DNA of 64,000 bases from Paraburkholderia sp. BCC1886 (GTDB lineage Bacteria > Pseudomonadota > Gammaproteobacteria > Burkholderiales > Burkholderiaceae). The notes under the pieces were generated by a model. It did not search any database. It worked only from the letters and a program-made list of their open reading frames with translations, and was not told the origin of the DNA. Location: contig NZ_CAAJGK010000047.1 in NCBI RefSeq assembly GCF_900996245.1, positions 1 through 64,000 on the forward strand, in the 5' to 3' direction. How positions within the stretch are numbered: the first letter of the stretch is position 1; each line of letters starts with the position of its first letter. Shown one piece after another: positions 49,160-58,231 of this stretch. Both the position numbers and the translations under genes were made by a program.

Positions 49160-49591
49160 ATGACGCGTCCCGTCGATTCCGGCGTAATTCTCATTGCACG
49201 TCTTGCTCTCGCAGTTCTGTTTTTATGGGGCGGTGTGATGAAGCTGCTGGGTTACGCGGGCTTCGTGAGCTACCTGCACGGGAAGGGCGTGCCGTTCGTG
49301 CAGATCGCCGCGCCGATCGCCACTGCAGTAGAAGCACTCGGCGGTCTGCTGTTGATCGTCGGTTTCAAGATCAGGCCGCTCGCGCTCGTCATGGCGGTCT
49401 ACACAGTGGCCACCGCCGTGCTCGGCCACGATTTCTGGAACGTGACCGATCCCGCCCTGCAGCGCGACATGGTGATTCACTTCTGGAAGAACATCGGCAT
49501 CGCCGGTGGTTTCCTGCTGTTGTTCGTGACGGGCGCGGGTCGTATCAGTATCGACGGCGCACGTGCGCCGCGCAGCGGACTGGGTCTCTGA
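49160..49591 (+). CDS. DoxX-family membrane protein
   Basis: 143 residues from the ATG at 49160 with AGGAG at 49148-49152. Four membrane helices with the DoxX pattern: IARLALAVLFLWGGVMKLLG, FVQIAAPIATAVEALGGLLL, PLALVMAVYTVATAVLGHDF and GIAGGFLLLFVTGAGRISID. DoxX proteins are small integral membrane proteins often tied to redox or detoxification functions. It follows the VOC gene by 116 bases in the same direction. Confidence 0.87.
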   Translation: MTRPVDSGVILIARLALAVLFLWGGVMKLLGYAGFVSYLHGKGVPFVQIAAPIATAVEALGGLLLIVGFKIRPLALVMAVYTVATAVLGHDFWNVTDPALQRDMVIHFWKNIGIAGGFLLLFVTGAGRISIDGARAPRSGLGL

Positions 49592-49653
49592 CGCGTCGTT
49601 TGAGGTAGTCTTTGCGGTCGTTTTCGACTCTGGCTGTCATTAAGGGAGCAACT

Positions 49654-49926
49654 ATGATTCAAAGTTTCGAGCAAACCATTGGCGGTAACGTGACGCAACT
49701 GTGCGCGAGTCTCGGCGAAGGGCCTACGCCGCATCGCGTAATCATCAGTCTGGCCGACTCGGCGAAGACGCTCGTCGTGCTGGACGCGTCGGGTTTCATC
49801 AGCGCGATCAAGGCCGAGATCGAAGAGCCGGAAAAGCTGCTCGCCGACGCCATCGTCAAGGCGCAAAGCGAAGGCCTGATCGAGCGCGCCATCGACACCG
49901 GCACGATTCAGGAAGCCGCGCTTTAA
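49654..49926 (+). CDS. Small hypothetical protein
   Basis: Ninety residues from the ATG at 49654 with AGGGAG seven bases upstream. No signal peptide or membrane segment; it looks like a small alpha/beta protein (TPHRVIISLADSAKTLVVLD, then EEPEKLLADAIVKAQSEGLI). I do not recognise the family. It is followed by a terminator, and may be the last gene of a transcript including doxX. Confidence 0.65.
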   Translation: MIQSFEQTIGGNVTQLCASLGEGPTPHRVIISLADSAKTLVVLDASGFISAIKAEIEEPEKLLADAIVKAQSEGLIERAIDTGTIQEAAL

Positions 49927-49975
49927 GCTATCGTGCGGCGGGTGAGCGGCATCATCGACTCGCCTGTTCGATTCG

Positions 49976-50016
49976 AACCCCTGCGGCCCGCAAGCGTCGC
50001 AGGGGTTTGTCTTTTC
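49976..50016. terminator. Terminator between convergent genes
   Basis: AACCCCTGCG / CGCAGGGGTT (49976-50007) with a 12-base loop, followed by TGTCTTTT. It serves the + strand small gene and perhaps the MFS gene on the other strand. Confidence 0.75.
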
Positions 50017-50028
50017 AGAAGTGTCGGT

Positions 50029-51489
50029 TCAGCGCGATTGCTGCGCTTGGCTTGCTGCCGCGCCCGATTCAGGCGTGGCGGACGTTGCCGAACGATGCGC
50101 CTGCGGATGCACCACGCAGCCGAGCACTGCGCCGAGCGCCAGCAGTGCCGCCGAAATCGCGGTCGCGACGTGCATACCGGTGACGAGCTGCGCGGCCACA
50201 CCGCTCGCCAGCGCGCCGAAGGCCGCGACGCCGACCGCGCCACCGGCTTGCCGCGCGGTGTTCAACACGGCGGAAGCGGTTCCCGCGCGGCTGGCGTCGG
50301 CCGACGCCAGCACGGCCGTGGTCATCGCCGGCACGGCGAGTCCCATGCCGGAGGGGATTAGCAGGAACGGCAGGAGCAGGACGGCGAGCGGCGTGGCGGC
50401 ATCGACGAAATGCAGTGCCGTGTAGCCGGCAAACGCGGTGAGCGCGCCGACGATCATCGGGACGCGCACGCCGAAACGGCCCACTACCCAACCGCTCACC
50501 ACGTTCGAGAGCAAAAAACCGCCGGTCAGCGGCAGGAACGCGAGCCCGGCCTGGAGCGGTGTGTAACCGCGCACCCGCTGCAGATACAGACTCAGCACGA
50601 ACACCATCCCGTAGTAAGTCAGGTTCACGCAGATCCCGAACAGCACCGCCGCGCTGAACGTGCGTTGTCTGAAAAGCGTGAGCGGCAGCATCGGCGACGC
50701 CACGCGCGACTCCAGCGCGACGAAAGCGCCTCCCGCGATCAGCGCAAGCGCGAGACTGCCGGCGACGAATGGATGGCCGACGCCCAGCGGCCGCCATTCG
50801 ATCACAGCCGCTACAAAGGCCGTCAGGGTCACGATGGCAAGCGCCTGTCCGCCGATGTCGAGCCCACGCGACGTGCCGGCTCGCGCCTTGTCGGGCCGCG
50901 CCGTGTCGGGCCGCGGCACCCACTGGATCGTCGCGAGCAGACCGGCAGCGCAGATCGGCAGATTGACGAGAAAGATGCTGCGCCAGCCGAACGCCGCGAT
51001 CAGCACGCCGCCCACTACCGGTCCCGCCGCGATCGAGATCGCGCCCGCCGCGGTCCGCAGTCCGACGGCGCGAGCTCTGAGCTTGGGGTCGTGGCCGTAC
51101 GCCTGGTTGAGCAGCGCCAGCGAATTGGGCAGCATCGCGGCTGCGCCGATGCCTTGCACGGCACGGGCGGCCACGAGGCCGGCGGCTTGGGCCGCGAGAC
51201 CGCAAGCCAGCGACGCCAGCGCGAACAGCACGATGCCGGCCGCGTACATCCGCCGCGCGCCGAGCCGGTCGCCGAGCGCGCCGGCGGACAGCATCAACAC
51301 GGCGAACGCGAGCGTGTAGGCGTCGACGACCCACTGGAGTCCGGCGACGCTGGCCTGCAGATCCCCGCCGATTTCCGGCAACGCGATATTGACGATGGTC
51401 ACGTCGAGTTGCGTGACGACGAAGCCGACGCTCACGGTGGCGAGCAGCCGGCCGGGCGTGGAAGGGCGATGGGGAGGGAGTGAGTTCAT
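50029..51489 (-). CDS. MFS transporter, DHA2 (EmrB/QacA) drug efflux type
   Basis: 486 residues with about fourteen membrane helices. The DHA2 motifs are FVVTQLDVTIVNIALPEIGG in TM1 (Asp in LDVTIVNIALP), GALGDRLGARRMYAAGIVLF (loop 2-3), and AGPVVGGVLIAAFGWRSIFL in TM5. It should export drugs or organic compounds by proton antiport. The ATG at 51489 has no strong ribosome site; a longer frame upstream is unlikely to be coding. No adjacent regulator or adaptor gene is seen. Confidence 0.88.
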   Translation of the reverse strand: MNSLPPHRPSTPGRLLATVSVGFVVTQLDVTIVNIALPEIGGDLQASVAGLQWVVDAYTLAFAVLMLSAGALGDRLGARRMYAAGIVLFALASLACGLAAQAAGLVAARAVQGIGAAAMLPNSLALLNQAYGHDPKLRARAVGLRTAAGAISIAAGPVVGGVLIAAFGWRSIFLVNLPICAAGLLATIQWVPRPDTARPDKARAGTSRGLDIGGQALAIVTLTAFVAAVIEWRPLGVGHPFVAGSLALALIAGGAFVALESRVASPMLPLTLFRQRTFSAAVLFGICVNLTYYGMVFVLSLYLQRVRGYTPLQAGLAFLPLTGGFLLSNVVSGWVVGRFGVRVPMIVGALTAFAGYTALHFVDAATPLAVLLLPFLLIPSGMGLAVPAMTTAVLASADASRAGTASAVLNTARQAGGAVGVAAFGALASGVAAQLVTGMHVATAISAALLALGAVLGCVVHPQAHRSATSATPESGAAASQAQQSR

Positions 51490-51544
51490 GCGGACATCGT
51501 AGGCCCGACGCAGCGCATCATGCTTCGTGACCGCGTGAAGTGTC

Positions 51545-51574
51545 GCGTGTGGTTGCGTGTGGCTGCGTGTGGCT
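51545..51574. repeat. Three 10-bp tandem repeats upstream of the DHA2 gene
   Basis: GCGTGTGGTT, GCGTGTGGCT, GCGTGTGGCT lie ~55-85 bases upstream of the start codon. This may fall within the promoter region and could affect its spacing. Confidence 0.75.
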
Positions 51575-51678
51575 ATGGCTATTAGCCGGCGCGACCCGCT
51601 CGCCCCGGAAGCGCGCCGCACGCTCCACGAACCAAACCGCCAGCCACGGCGCACCGCACCGTGGCCAGCCAAACGCAT

Positions 51679-52983
51679 TCAGCGCGTCGCCGGCTGCGCG
51701 TCCTTGATGAAGAACGTGGTCAGCGCGCCAAGCACGCAGATGGCGGCGACGTAAATCGGCGCGGCCATCGGGTTCGATTTCATCATCAGCGAAACGGCGA
51801 TCGGCGTGAGTCCGCCGAACACGGCGTAGGCAACGTTATACGAAAACGAAATGCCCGAGAACCGCACGACCGCCGGGAAGCCCTTGACCATCACGAACGG
51901 AATCGCGCCGATCACGCCGACGAACAGTCCGGCCAGCGCGTACAGCGGCACCAGCACCGACGGATCGACAGCCAGTTGCTGGAACAGCACGTAGTACGTC
52001 ACGGCCAGCGCCAGTCCGCCGACGAAAATCGTCGGTCCCGCGCCGATGCGCCCGGCAATCGAACCCGCCAGCACGCAGCCGATGGTCAGACACAGCGTCG
52101 CGACGCAGTTCGCCAGCAGAGCGGTGGCCGGTGCAATGTGGAACTGCTTTTGCAACAGCGTCGGCGTCATCAGGATGACCACGACGATAGCGGCCGACAA
52201 CATCCACGTCAGCAGCATCGACACGATCACGGTGCGGCCGTGGTCGCGCAACACGGCCTTGAGCGGTACTTCCGCGGCGATCGCCTTGCGCTGCTTGAGT
52301 TCGGCGAAAACCGGCGTTTCGTGCAGCCAGCGGCGCAAATACACCGAAAACATGCCAAAAACACCGCCAACCAGGAACGGAATGCGCCATGCATAAGCGG
52401 AGATTTCCGCCGGCGCGAAGTTGCGGTTCACGGCGGAGGCGATCAGCGAACCGAGCAGGATGCCGGCCGTGAGGCCTGCCGTCAGCGTGCCGCACGCGTA
52501 GCCGACGTGCCGCTGCGGCACGTGTTCGGAAACGAACACCCACGCGCCCGGGACTTCGCCGCCGACCGCGGCACCTTGCATCACGCGGAACAGCAGCAGC
52601 AACACCGGCGCCATCACGCCGATGCTCGCGTAGGTGGGCAACAGGCCCATCATCAGCGTGGGCACCGACATCAGCAGCACGCTCAGCGTGAACATGCGCT
52701 TGCGGCCGAACAGGTCGCCGAAGTGCGCCATGATGATGCCGCCCAGCGGACGCGCCAGGTAACCCGCGGCAAAAATGCCGAAAGTCTGCACCTGACGCAG
52801 CCAGTCCGGCATGGCCGCCGGGAAAAACAGCTGGCCGATGGCCGGCGCGAAAAACACGAAGATGATGAAGTCGTAAAACTCGAGTGCGCCGCCCAGAGCG
52901 GCGAGGCCGAGTGTCTTGTAATCGCTGCGCCCAAGAGGGCGTGGGGTGACAGCCTGCGCTCCACCCAGATTTGTCGCTTGCAT
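51679..52983 (-). CDS. MFS metabolite:proton symporter (MHS family, ProP/KgtP-like)
   Basis: 434 residues with twelve membrane helices from the ATG at 52983. MHS-type marks are LGGALEFYDFIIFVFFAPAI in TM1, PLGGIIMAHFGDLFGRKRMF (loop 2-3), and GAAVGGEVPGAWVFVSEHVP in TM4-5. The family imports carboxylates or compatible solutes with protons. The substrate is unknown. It lies 189 bases upstream of, and in the same orientation as, the DHA2 gene; they may be separate transcripts. Confidence 0.87.
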   Translation of the reverse strand: MQATNLGGAQAVTPRPLGRSDYKTLGLAALGGALEFYDFIIFVFFAPAIGQLFFPAAMPDWLRQVQTFGIFAAGYLARPLGGIIMAHFGDLFGRKRMFTLSVLLMSVPTLMMGLLPTYASIGVMAPVLLLLFRVMQGAAVGGEVPGAWVFVSEHVPQRHVGYACGTLTAGLTAGILLGSLIASAVNRNFAPAEISAYAWRIPFLVGGVFGMFSVYLRRWLHETPVFAELKQRKAIAAEVPLKAVLRDHGRTVIVSMLLTWMLSAAIVVVILMTPTLLQKQFHIAPATALLANCVATLCLTIGCVLAGSIAGRIGAGPTIFVGGLALAVTYYVLFQQLAVDPSVLVPLYALAGLFVGVIGAIPFVMVKGFPAVVRFSGISFSYNVAYAVFGGLTPIAVSLMMKSNPMAAPIYVAAICVLGALTTFFIKDAQPATR

Positions 52984-53383
52984 TGCCAGATCGTTTTCTT
53001 GAATTGGAAGCCGCGCGACAGTGCGCGGACATACGGCGGTCGTCAGGCGGGAAGTGTGGCTGGCGCTGGGTAGAGCGAAGGACACCGGCGCGTCGGCCCG
53101 GGTAGGGTCGAGGCGCTGACGACGGAGGCCAAGGTCGCGATTTTACAGGATGAAAGCGATTTGTTTCGGGAAGTGCTTAATTAGATTGAAGAAAGTTCCG
53201 GTTGGCGTCGTTTTTTTGAGAACCGTCAAGGCGCTGCCCCGCGGATGGCGGGCGTCCGCGTGTAGGAAAGTTGGTGTCCATCGGTCAGGAAGAGCCGAAG
53301 CGCGTGCAATTTAGGATTGCTCCTATGGGACGAAACGGGCGCGACTCTGAGAATGCGTCGGAGCTATTTGTTAAGAGTGTTCC
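52984..53383. other. Divergent intergenic region
   Basis: Exactly 400 bases between the MHS transporter (-) and the orphan response regulator (+). No convincing ORF, hairpin or promoter match. A T-run (53210-53216) has no stem before it. It should hold both promoters. Confidence 0.4.
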
Positions 53384-54139
53384 ATGCGCATTGCCATTCT
53401 TCAGCGTGACCCGATCATGCGTCAGTCGATCGAAAAGATCCTTATGAGCGCGGGCCATACCTGCCTCGCCTACGACGACGGCCTTGCCATGTCGAAGTCG
53501 CTTGCCCGGTCCACGGTGGATCTGCTGGTGCTGGACTGGCAGGGCATGCGCCTGTCCGGCGCAGAGGTGCTGCGCTCGGTGCGCGCGGTCGGCAGCGACC
53601 GGCTGCCGGTGGTCTTCGTCTCGCGCGACAGTACCGAGGAAAGCATGGTGCGCGCGCTCGCCGGCGGCGCGGACGACTACGTGGTGCTCCCGCTGCGCCC
53701 GGCCGAATTCCGCGAGCGGGTCGCAGCGCTGCTGCGGCGCTCCTATCCCGATCGTTTCGGCACGACGAACTTCGACGTCGGACCGTACCGGTTCGACACC
53801 CATCGCCAGATCGTGACGTTGCGCGGCCAGCCGGTCCAGTTGTCCGGCACCCAGTACCGGCTCGCCGCGCTGTTCTTTTCCAACATCGGTCGCGTCATGT
53901 CGCGCGACCACATCTTCGCGATGGTCTGGGGGCGGGAGTTTCGCGAATTCACCCGTACCATCGACAGCCATGTCTCACGTCTAAGGTGTTTGCTCGAAAT
54001 CGAGCCACAAAACGAATTTCGTCTGCAACCGGTGTACAAGAGCGGTTACCGGCTGCTGCATCTGCGGCAAAGCGAAACCGCAGTGGAAACGGTGCCCCTA
54101 CCGCTCGCCGTAGCGGTCGAGCAGAAGCAGGCGGCCTGA
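53384..54139 (+). CDS. OmpR-family response regulator with degenerate receiver
   Basis: 251 residues. The receiver keeps the likely phospho-acceptor D51 (LLVLDWQGMRLSGAE), but the N-terminal acidic pair is reduced to a single Asp (ILQRDP) and the conserved Lys is Leu102 (DDYVVLPLRP). The C-terminal winged helix is complete (FDTHRQIVTLRGQPVQLSGT, DSHVSRLRCLLE, then SGYRLLHL). It is alone, without a kinase. The missing Lys suggests phosphorylation-independent or altered control. The ATG has only a weak AAGAG site. Confidence 0.85.
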   Translation: MRIAILQRDPIMRQSIEKILMSAGHTCLAYDDGLAMSKSLARSTVDLLVLDWQGMRLSGAEVLRSVRAVGSDRLPVVFVSRDSTEESMVRALAGGADDYVVLPLRPAEFRERVAALLRRSYPDRFGTTNFDVGPYRFDTHRQIVTLRGQPVQLSGTQYRLAALFFSNIGRVMSRDHIFAMVWGREFREFTRTIDSHVSRLRCLLEIEPQNEFRLQPVYKSGYRLLHLRQSETAVETVPLPLAVAVEQKQAA

Positions 54140-54252
54140 GCGGGTTCGGGCGGCGCGCAGTTCGGGTGGCGACCCCGGACCCTATAATCGACGGCACTTA
54201 TCATCCCTGAAACCGTTCAGACCGGCGCCAGCGCGCCACTGAGCCGCCGCCC

Positions 54253-54582
54253 ATGGTCCGTCGCAGGCATCACTACTACGTCTACGTCGTCGCGCTCGAC
54301 GACCGGGTCTGGAACGAAGCGCGCTTTCGCCGTGCAAACCCGGACTATCGCTTCGACAAACCGTGCGTCTACGTGGGCATGACGGGACTCGACCCGGATT
54401 TGCGCTTCGACCGGCACAAGGCCGGGATTCAGTCGAATCGCTATGTACGCGATTACGGTCTGCGGCTCGTGCCCGAGTTATACGAGGTGTTCAATCCCAT
54501 GCCTTACGGCGCCGCACAGGAGATGGAGGTGGAGTTGGGAATCGGGCTGCGCGAGGCGGGGTATGGCGTGTGGCAAGCCTGA
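54253..54582 (+). CDS. Small GIY-YIG-like protein (tentative)
   Basis: 109 residues. HHYYVYVVALDDRV then KPCVYVGMTGLDPDLRFDRH resembles the two-strand GIY-YIG core (YVYVV...VYVGMT) followed by an Arg-containing helix; EMEVELGIGLREAGYGVWQA could supply the catalytic Glu. The usual tyrosines and Asn are only partly conserved, so nuclease activity is not certain. Basic, cytoplasmic, no neighbours suggesting a role. Confidence 0.5.
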   Translation: MVRRRHHYYVYVVALDDRVWNEARFRRANPDYRFDKPCVYVGMTGLDPDLRFDRHKAGIQSNRYVRDYGLRLVPELYEVFNPMPYGAAQEMEVELGIGLREAGYGVWQA

Positions 54583-54668
54583 TTCAGGTGCAGCGGGGCG
54601 GGTGCGGAGGGCAGGCCGATAGCGGGCAAAAGCCCGACGGGTTAGCCGATGTCTAGCGGCTCGTCGAT

Positions 54669-54935
54669 TTATCTGATGCCCAGTCCGCGCAGCACCGCAT
54701 TACCTTCCGGCGTCAGGCGGATGTGCGAATCGCCGGCGTCGCCGGCGACCGTTTCGATCAGGCCGGCTTCGTGGAGTTGCGGAATCTCGGGTTTCGCGGA
54801 GGCGTCGATCGGCGCGTGCAGCAGAAGCAGCAGCGTCGCCAGTTCGTGATGGCTCAGCAGGCGGCGCAGGATAGTGGGCCGCCGGGCAGGCGTGGTCGCC
54901 TGTGTCACGTTCGTGTTGTCATTGGGCAGGTTCAT
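54669..54935 (-). CDS. Small hypothetical protein, possibly winged-helix
   Basis: Eighty-eight residues from the ATG at 54935 with AAGGTG upstream. The segment LHEAGLIETVAGDAGDSHIR, then LTPEGNAVLRGLG has the pattern of the recognition-helix/wing end of a MarR/PadR-like fold. The N-terminal 25 residues look disordered. Function unknown. Confidence 0.55.
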   Translation of the reverse strand: MNLPNDNTNVTQATTPARRPTILRRLLSHHELATLLLLLHAPIDASAKPEIPQLHEAGLIETVAGDAGDSHIRLTPEGNAVLRGLGIR

Positions 54936-55089
54936 GTCGCACCTTGTGCGGGTTCGTGTCGGGGGATGATGCGGACGAAGTCTTAAACGATTCTTAAGAC
55001 CGCATTGTCCTGTAACACCATGACACCAACATTGCAGCCCGACACGTTACCGAATATCACGTCGAGCGGCGCCTGCCCGCCTTGAAGCT

Positions 55090-55422
55090 TTATGGGGCGC
55101 AGGTTTTGCCCGCCGCTTCGATCCACAGATTGTTCACGTGACGCTTGCCCGCATAGAAACAGTAAGTGGTCGCGCCGTTGTCGCTGCGGACCTTGACGAT
55201 GTTCGAATCGCCGAAGTCGAGCATCTGGCCTTGCGGAATCGCGGTGGACTTGAAGGCGGCGTCGTGTTTGGTGGCGAGCTGGGTCATGCAGGCCACGACG
55301 TCGTTGACCGAGCGCTGCGTGTTCGAGTCCGTGACGGGCTCGCCGGCATCCGGGTTCTTCTGGAAATACGCGCAGGCGCTGAGAAGGAGGGGAATCGACA
55401 GGACAACGGCTAACTTCTTCAT
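55090..55422 (-). CDS. Small lipoprotein
   Basis: 110 residues from the ATG at 55422 with GGAGAG just before it. Lipobox LLLSAC (Cys17) follows KKLAVVLSIPL. The mature part (NDVVACMTQLATKHDAAFKS, then TTYCFYAGKRHVNN and a final Cys) has two to three further Cys. Predicted envelope lipoprotein of unknown role, seen in Burkholderia-type genomes. Confidence 0.75.
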   Translation of the reverse strand: MKKLAVVLSIPLLLSACAYFQKNPDAGEPVTDSNTQRSVNDVVACMTQLATKHDAAFKSTAIPQGQMLDFGDSNIVKVRSDNGATTYCFYAGKRHVNNLWIEAAGKTCAP

Positions 55423-55593
55423 ATCTCTCCAGGCGTTTTGTTCGGCCGGCCTGCAGCCGGCCGTCAATCAGGCGCCATTATATCGATCTGGCGAACTAGC
55501 CCGAATCTGGGCTGCACACCGCGTGCCCGGCCTGTTCCGCCGCGTCGTCAGCAGCTTGGCCGAGCCATCGCCGAGCCCTGTCCCACCCGCCCC

Positions 55594-57477
55594 CTACTTG
55601 CGCCGCTGCGCCTGCGCCGCCAGTCGCACGGACGCATTGGCCGCGCCGTAGCCGTCATACCCGCCGCGCCGTTCGACGATTTCGAGGAAGAAGCGCTGAT
55701 CCAGCTGTTCCGTGTAAGCCTGGAAAAACTCCCCGCCCCGCTCATCGCGGTCGTACAGGATGTTGTGCGCGCGCAGCGCTTCGAGCATCGGCTCGGCCAG
55801 CGCATAACGGGCGGCAAGGTCGTCGTAGTAATTACGCGGAATGCGCAGCACCGGCAAACCGTCGGCCACGAACTCGGGCACCGCGCTGAAAATATCGGCC
55901 GTGCTGAACGCGACGTGATTCAGCCCCGAGCCGTGATACCGGTGCAACGCTTCGGCCACCGCGGTGTGATGATCCACCGACGCGTTCAGCACGATACGCA
56001 CCGAGCCGTCCTGGCTGCGCAGCGCACGGCTGCGCACGAGTCCGTATGGGTCCGGCACCAGCACGCTCGCCTCGGCCTGAAAACCGAGCGCGGTGCGCAG
56101 AAACAGCACCCAGGTATCGAGCGAATGCGCCGGCACCGACAGGCAAACGTGATCGATGCGGCTGAGCGGCCCCACTTCGCTCGGTCCGTTCATATCGGTG
56201 AGCACGAAATCGGCTTCGAACAGCGTGGGCTGCTCCGGCGTTTCGTCGACGAAATAGTTCAGGCTGCTGTCGGGCGCCTGCACGGCCGGCAATTCCCGTT
56301 CGTTCGGGCCGATCTGCCCGGAAAACGGCGCATAGCCGAACCCGGCGGCGCGCTCGAAGGCCTGCTTCGCGTCATCGACGCGAAAGGCCGACGCGCACAG
56401 CGACAGGCCGTGCTGCTGATAAAAAGCGTTGGCGAACGAATCCGGTTCGGCGTTCAGCACGATCGACGCCGCGCCGTGCTGGAACAGCGTCACGTCTTTC
56501 GAACGATGCTGGCCGGCCTGGCGAAAGTGCAGCTTGCCCAGCCAGTCGACCAGTTGCGCGCGCGTCGTCGCGTCGACCGCGAATTCGAGAAACTGGTAGC
56601 CCACGTGCGCGGGCGCGGCCGGCGAGCGATACAGGTCGCCGGCGGGATTATTCTGGCTCGCGAGCAGCGCACGCGTCTGTTCTTCGAGAAACAGCAACGA
56701 GCGATGGCCGTCCGCGGCGGTGACCGTGGTCGGCGCCGCGCGAAAACCGTCGTTGAAAATTTCCAGCGAAAGCGGCCCGGAATAGCCGGTTTTGACGACC
56801 TGCGCGGTGAAACCGGCGAGGTCGAAGTCGCCCTGACCGGGGAAGCAGCGGTAATGGCGGCTCCATTCGAGCACGTCCATCGCGAGCTTGGGCGCGTCGG
56901 CAATCTGCACGAAGGCGATGCGCTCACCCGGAATGTCGGCGATCCCGTCGACGGAGTCGCCGAGTGAAAGTGTGTGGAAACTGTCCAGCACGAGGCCGAG
57001 GTTGGGGTGATTCACCGCGTCGACCAGCTTCCATGCATGCCGGTAGGTATTCACGTGCTTGCCCCACGCCAGCGCCTCGTAACCGACGATCACCCCGGCG
57101 GCTTCGGCTGCGCGGGCCAGCGCGCCCAACTGGTCGGTCATCAGCGCATCGTCGCCGATGGTGTCGGGCGACACGTTGCTGCACACCAGAATGCGGTCCG
57201 TGCCCAGTTCATGCATCACGTCGAACTTGCGCTTCGCGCGTTCGAGATTGCGCGCCAGTCGCTCCGGACTGACACCGTCGAAATCGCGAAACGGCTGGAA
57301 CAGCACGATCTTCAGACCGAGGTCGTCGGCAATCCGGCGCACGTCGGCGGGCGAGCCGTCGAACACCAGCAGGTCGTTCTCGAAAATTTCGACGCCTTCG
57401 AAACCCGCCGCCCGAATGGCGGCCAGCTTCTCGACCAGGGTTCCGCTCACCGACACGGTGGCAATCGAGTGTTGCAT
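55594..57477 (-). CDS. quiC: 3-Dehydroshikimate dehydratase QuiC, two-domain type
   Basis: 627 residues from the ATG at 57477, which has GCAGGAG upstream. The N-terminal half is a sugar-isomerase-like TIM barrel with metal ligands in VGYEALAWGKH, LVLDSFHTL, FVQIADAP and SLEIFNDGF. The C-terminal half is 4-hydroxyphenylpyruvate-dioxygenase-like with IDHVCLSV, LNHVAFST and FFLEIVERRGGYDGYG (His, His, Glu). This fused form is the bacterial 3-dehydroshikimate dehydratase of Pseudomonas/Acinetobacter type, making protocatechuate. Divergent from aroQ-aroE-MFS, forming one catabolic cluster. Confidence 0.9.
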   Translation of the reverse strand: MQHSIATVSVSGTLVEKLAAIRAAGFEGVEIFENDLLVFDGSPADVRRIADDLGLKIVLFQPFRDFDGVSPERLARNLERAKRKFDVMHELGTDRILVCSNVSPDTIGDDALMTDQLGALARAAEAAGVIVGYEALAWGKHVNTYRHAWKLVDAVNHPNLGLVLDSFHTLSLGDSVDGIADIPGERIAFVQIADAPKLAMDVLEWSRHYRCFPGQGDFDLAGFTAQVVKTGYSGPLSLEIFNDGFRAAPTTVTAADGHRSLLFLEEQTRALLASQNNPAGDLYRSPAAPAHVGYQFLEFAVDATTRAQLVDWLGKLHFRQAGQHRSKDVTLFQHGAASIVLNAEPDSFANAFYQQHGLSLCASAFRVDDAKQAFERAAGFGYAPFSGQIGPNERELPAVQAPDSSLNYFVDETPEQPTLFEADFVLTDMNGPSEVGPLSRIDHVCLSVPAHSLDTWVLFLRTALGFQAEASVLVPDPYGLVRSRALRSQDGSVRIVLNASVDHHTAVAEALHRYHGSGLNHVAFSTADIFSAVPEFVADGLPVLRIPRNYYDDLAARYALAEPMLEALRAHNILYDRDERGGEFFQAYTEQLDQRFFLEIVERRGGYDGYGAANASVRLAAQAQRRK

Positions 57478-57592
57478 GCACGACTCCTGCAAAACAGTGA
57501 ACGGCGGTGGAGCCGCGCAGGTGTCCGGGTGCTTAAGCAAGCCGCAGACCAGATTGCCCCACCATAACCGGGATTGTCGTGAGTCTACACAA

Positions 57593-57606
57593 ACTAACTA
57601 GATGGT
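57593..57606. promoter_or_regulatory. Candidate TetR operator in the quiC-aroQ intergenic region
   Basis: ACTAACTAGATGGT is an imperfect palindrome centred on CTAG, of the kind bound by TetR repressors. It lies 116 bases from quiC and 170 from aroQ, and a TetR gene ends the cluster. Confidence 0.4.
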
Positions 57607-57775
57607 ACAAATTCGTAGAAACCCCCACTGACGTGAGGCGTCAATGCGCGCACACTTCGGCGACGTTAAAAGAGCCGCCGCCGCGCACAGGTTCGCGCAC
57701 CCATCCGTCGACTATCTGCGGACTACCCGCCGACTATCCGTCAAGCGGCGCCGCTCACTTCGCAGGAGTGTTGTC

Positions 57776-58231
57776 ATGAGTTTTGCGTCGGTACTGGTCC
57801 TCAACGGACCGAACCTCAACCTGCTGGGCACACGCGAGCCGGCCATCTACGGCGCCGAAACGCTCGACGACGTCGCGGCGCTCTGCCGCACGGCGGGCGA
57901 GCGGCTGAACCTGTCGATCGACTTTCGCCAGTCGAACGCCGAGCATCAATTGATCGACTGGCTGCACGCCGCGCGCACGGACATCGATGGCGTGGTGATC
58001 AACCCGGCGGCTTATACGCACACCTCGGTGGCGATCGCCGATGCGTTGACCGCGATCGAAAAGCCGGTGATCGAAGTGCATATTTCGAATGTCCACCGGC
58101 GTGAAGCGTTCCGGCATCACTCGTACGTGTCGGCGGTGGCGGAAGCCATCATCGTCGGTTGCGGCACGCAGGGCTACGTGCTCGCGCTGGAACGGATGGC
58201 GACCCTCCTCGACAGGAAGGCGGCACGATGA
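57776..58231 (+). CDS. aroQ: Type II 3-dehydroquinate dehydratase
   Basis: 151 residues from the ATG at 57776 with AGGAG eight bases upstream. Active-site marks are LNGPNLNLLGTREPAIYG (Arg and lid Tyr), FRQSNAEHQLIDWLH, INPAAYTHTSVAIADAL and VEVHISNVHRREAFRHHSYV without its first residue. It converts 3-dehydroquinate to 3-dehydroshikimate. Set beside quiC and a transporter, it is likely a catabolic copy in addition to the biosynthetic one. Confidence 0.93.
   Translation: MSFASVLVLNGPNLNLLGTREPAIYGAETLDDVAALCRTAGERLNLSIDFRQSNAEHQLIDWLHAARTDIDGVVINPAAYTHTSVAIADALTAIEKPVIEVHISNVHRREAFRHHSYVSAVAEAIIVGCGTQGYVLALERMATLLDRKAAR

Noticed and set aside
51661..53073. 470-codon frame antisense to the MHS transporter
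   Set aside because: The translation is nearly all Arg, His, Gln and Ala with no domain; the transporter on the minus strand has clear motifs.
55438..56967. 509-codon frame antisense to quiC
   Set aside because: No recognisable domain and an Arg/Gln/His composition typical of shadow frames.
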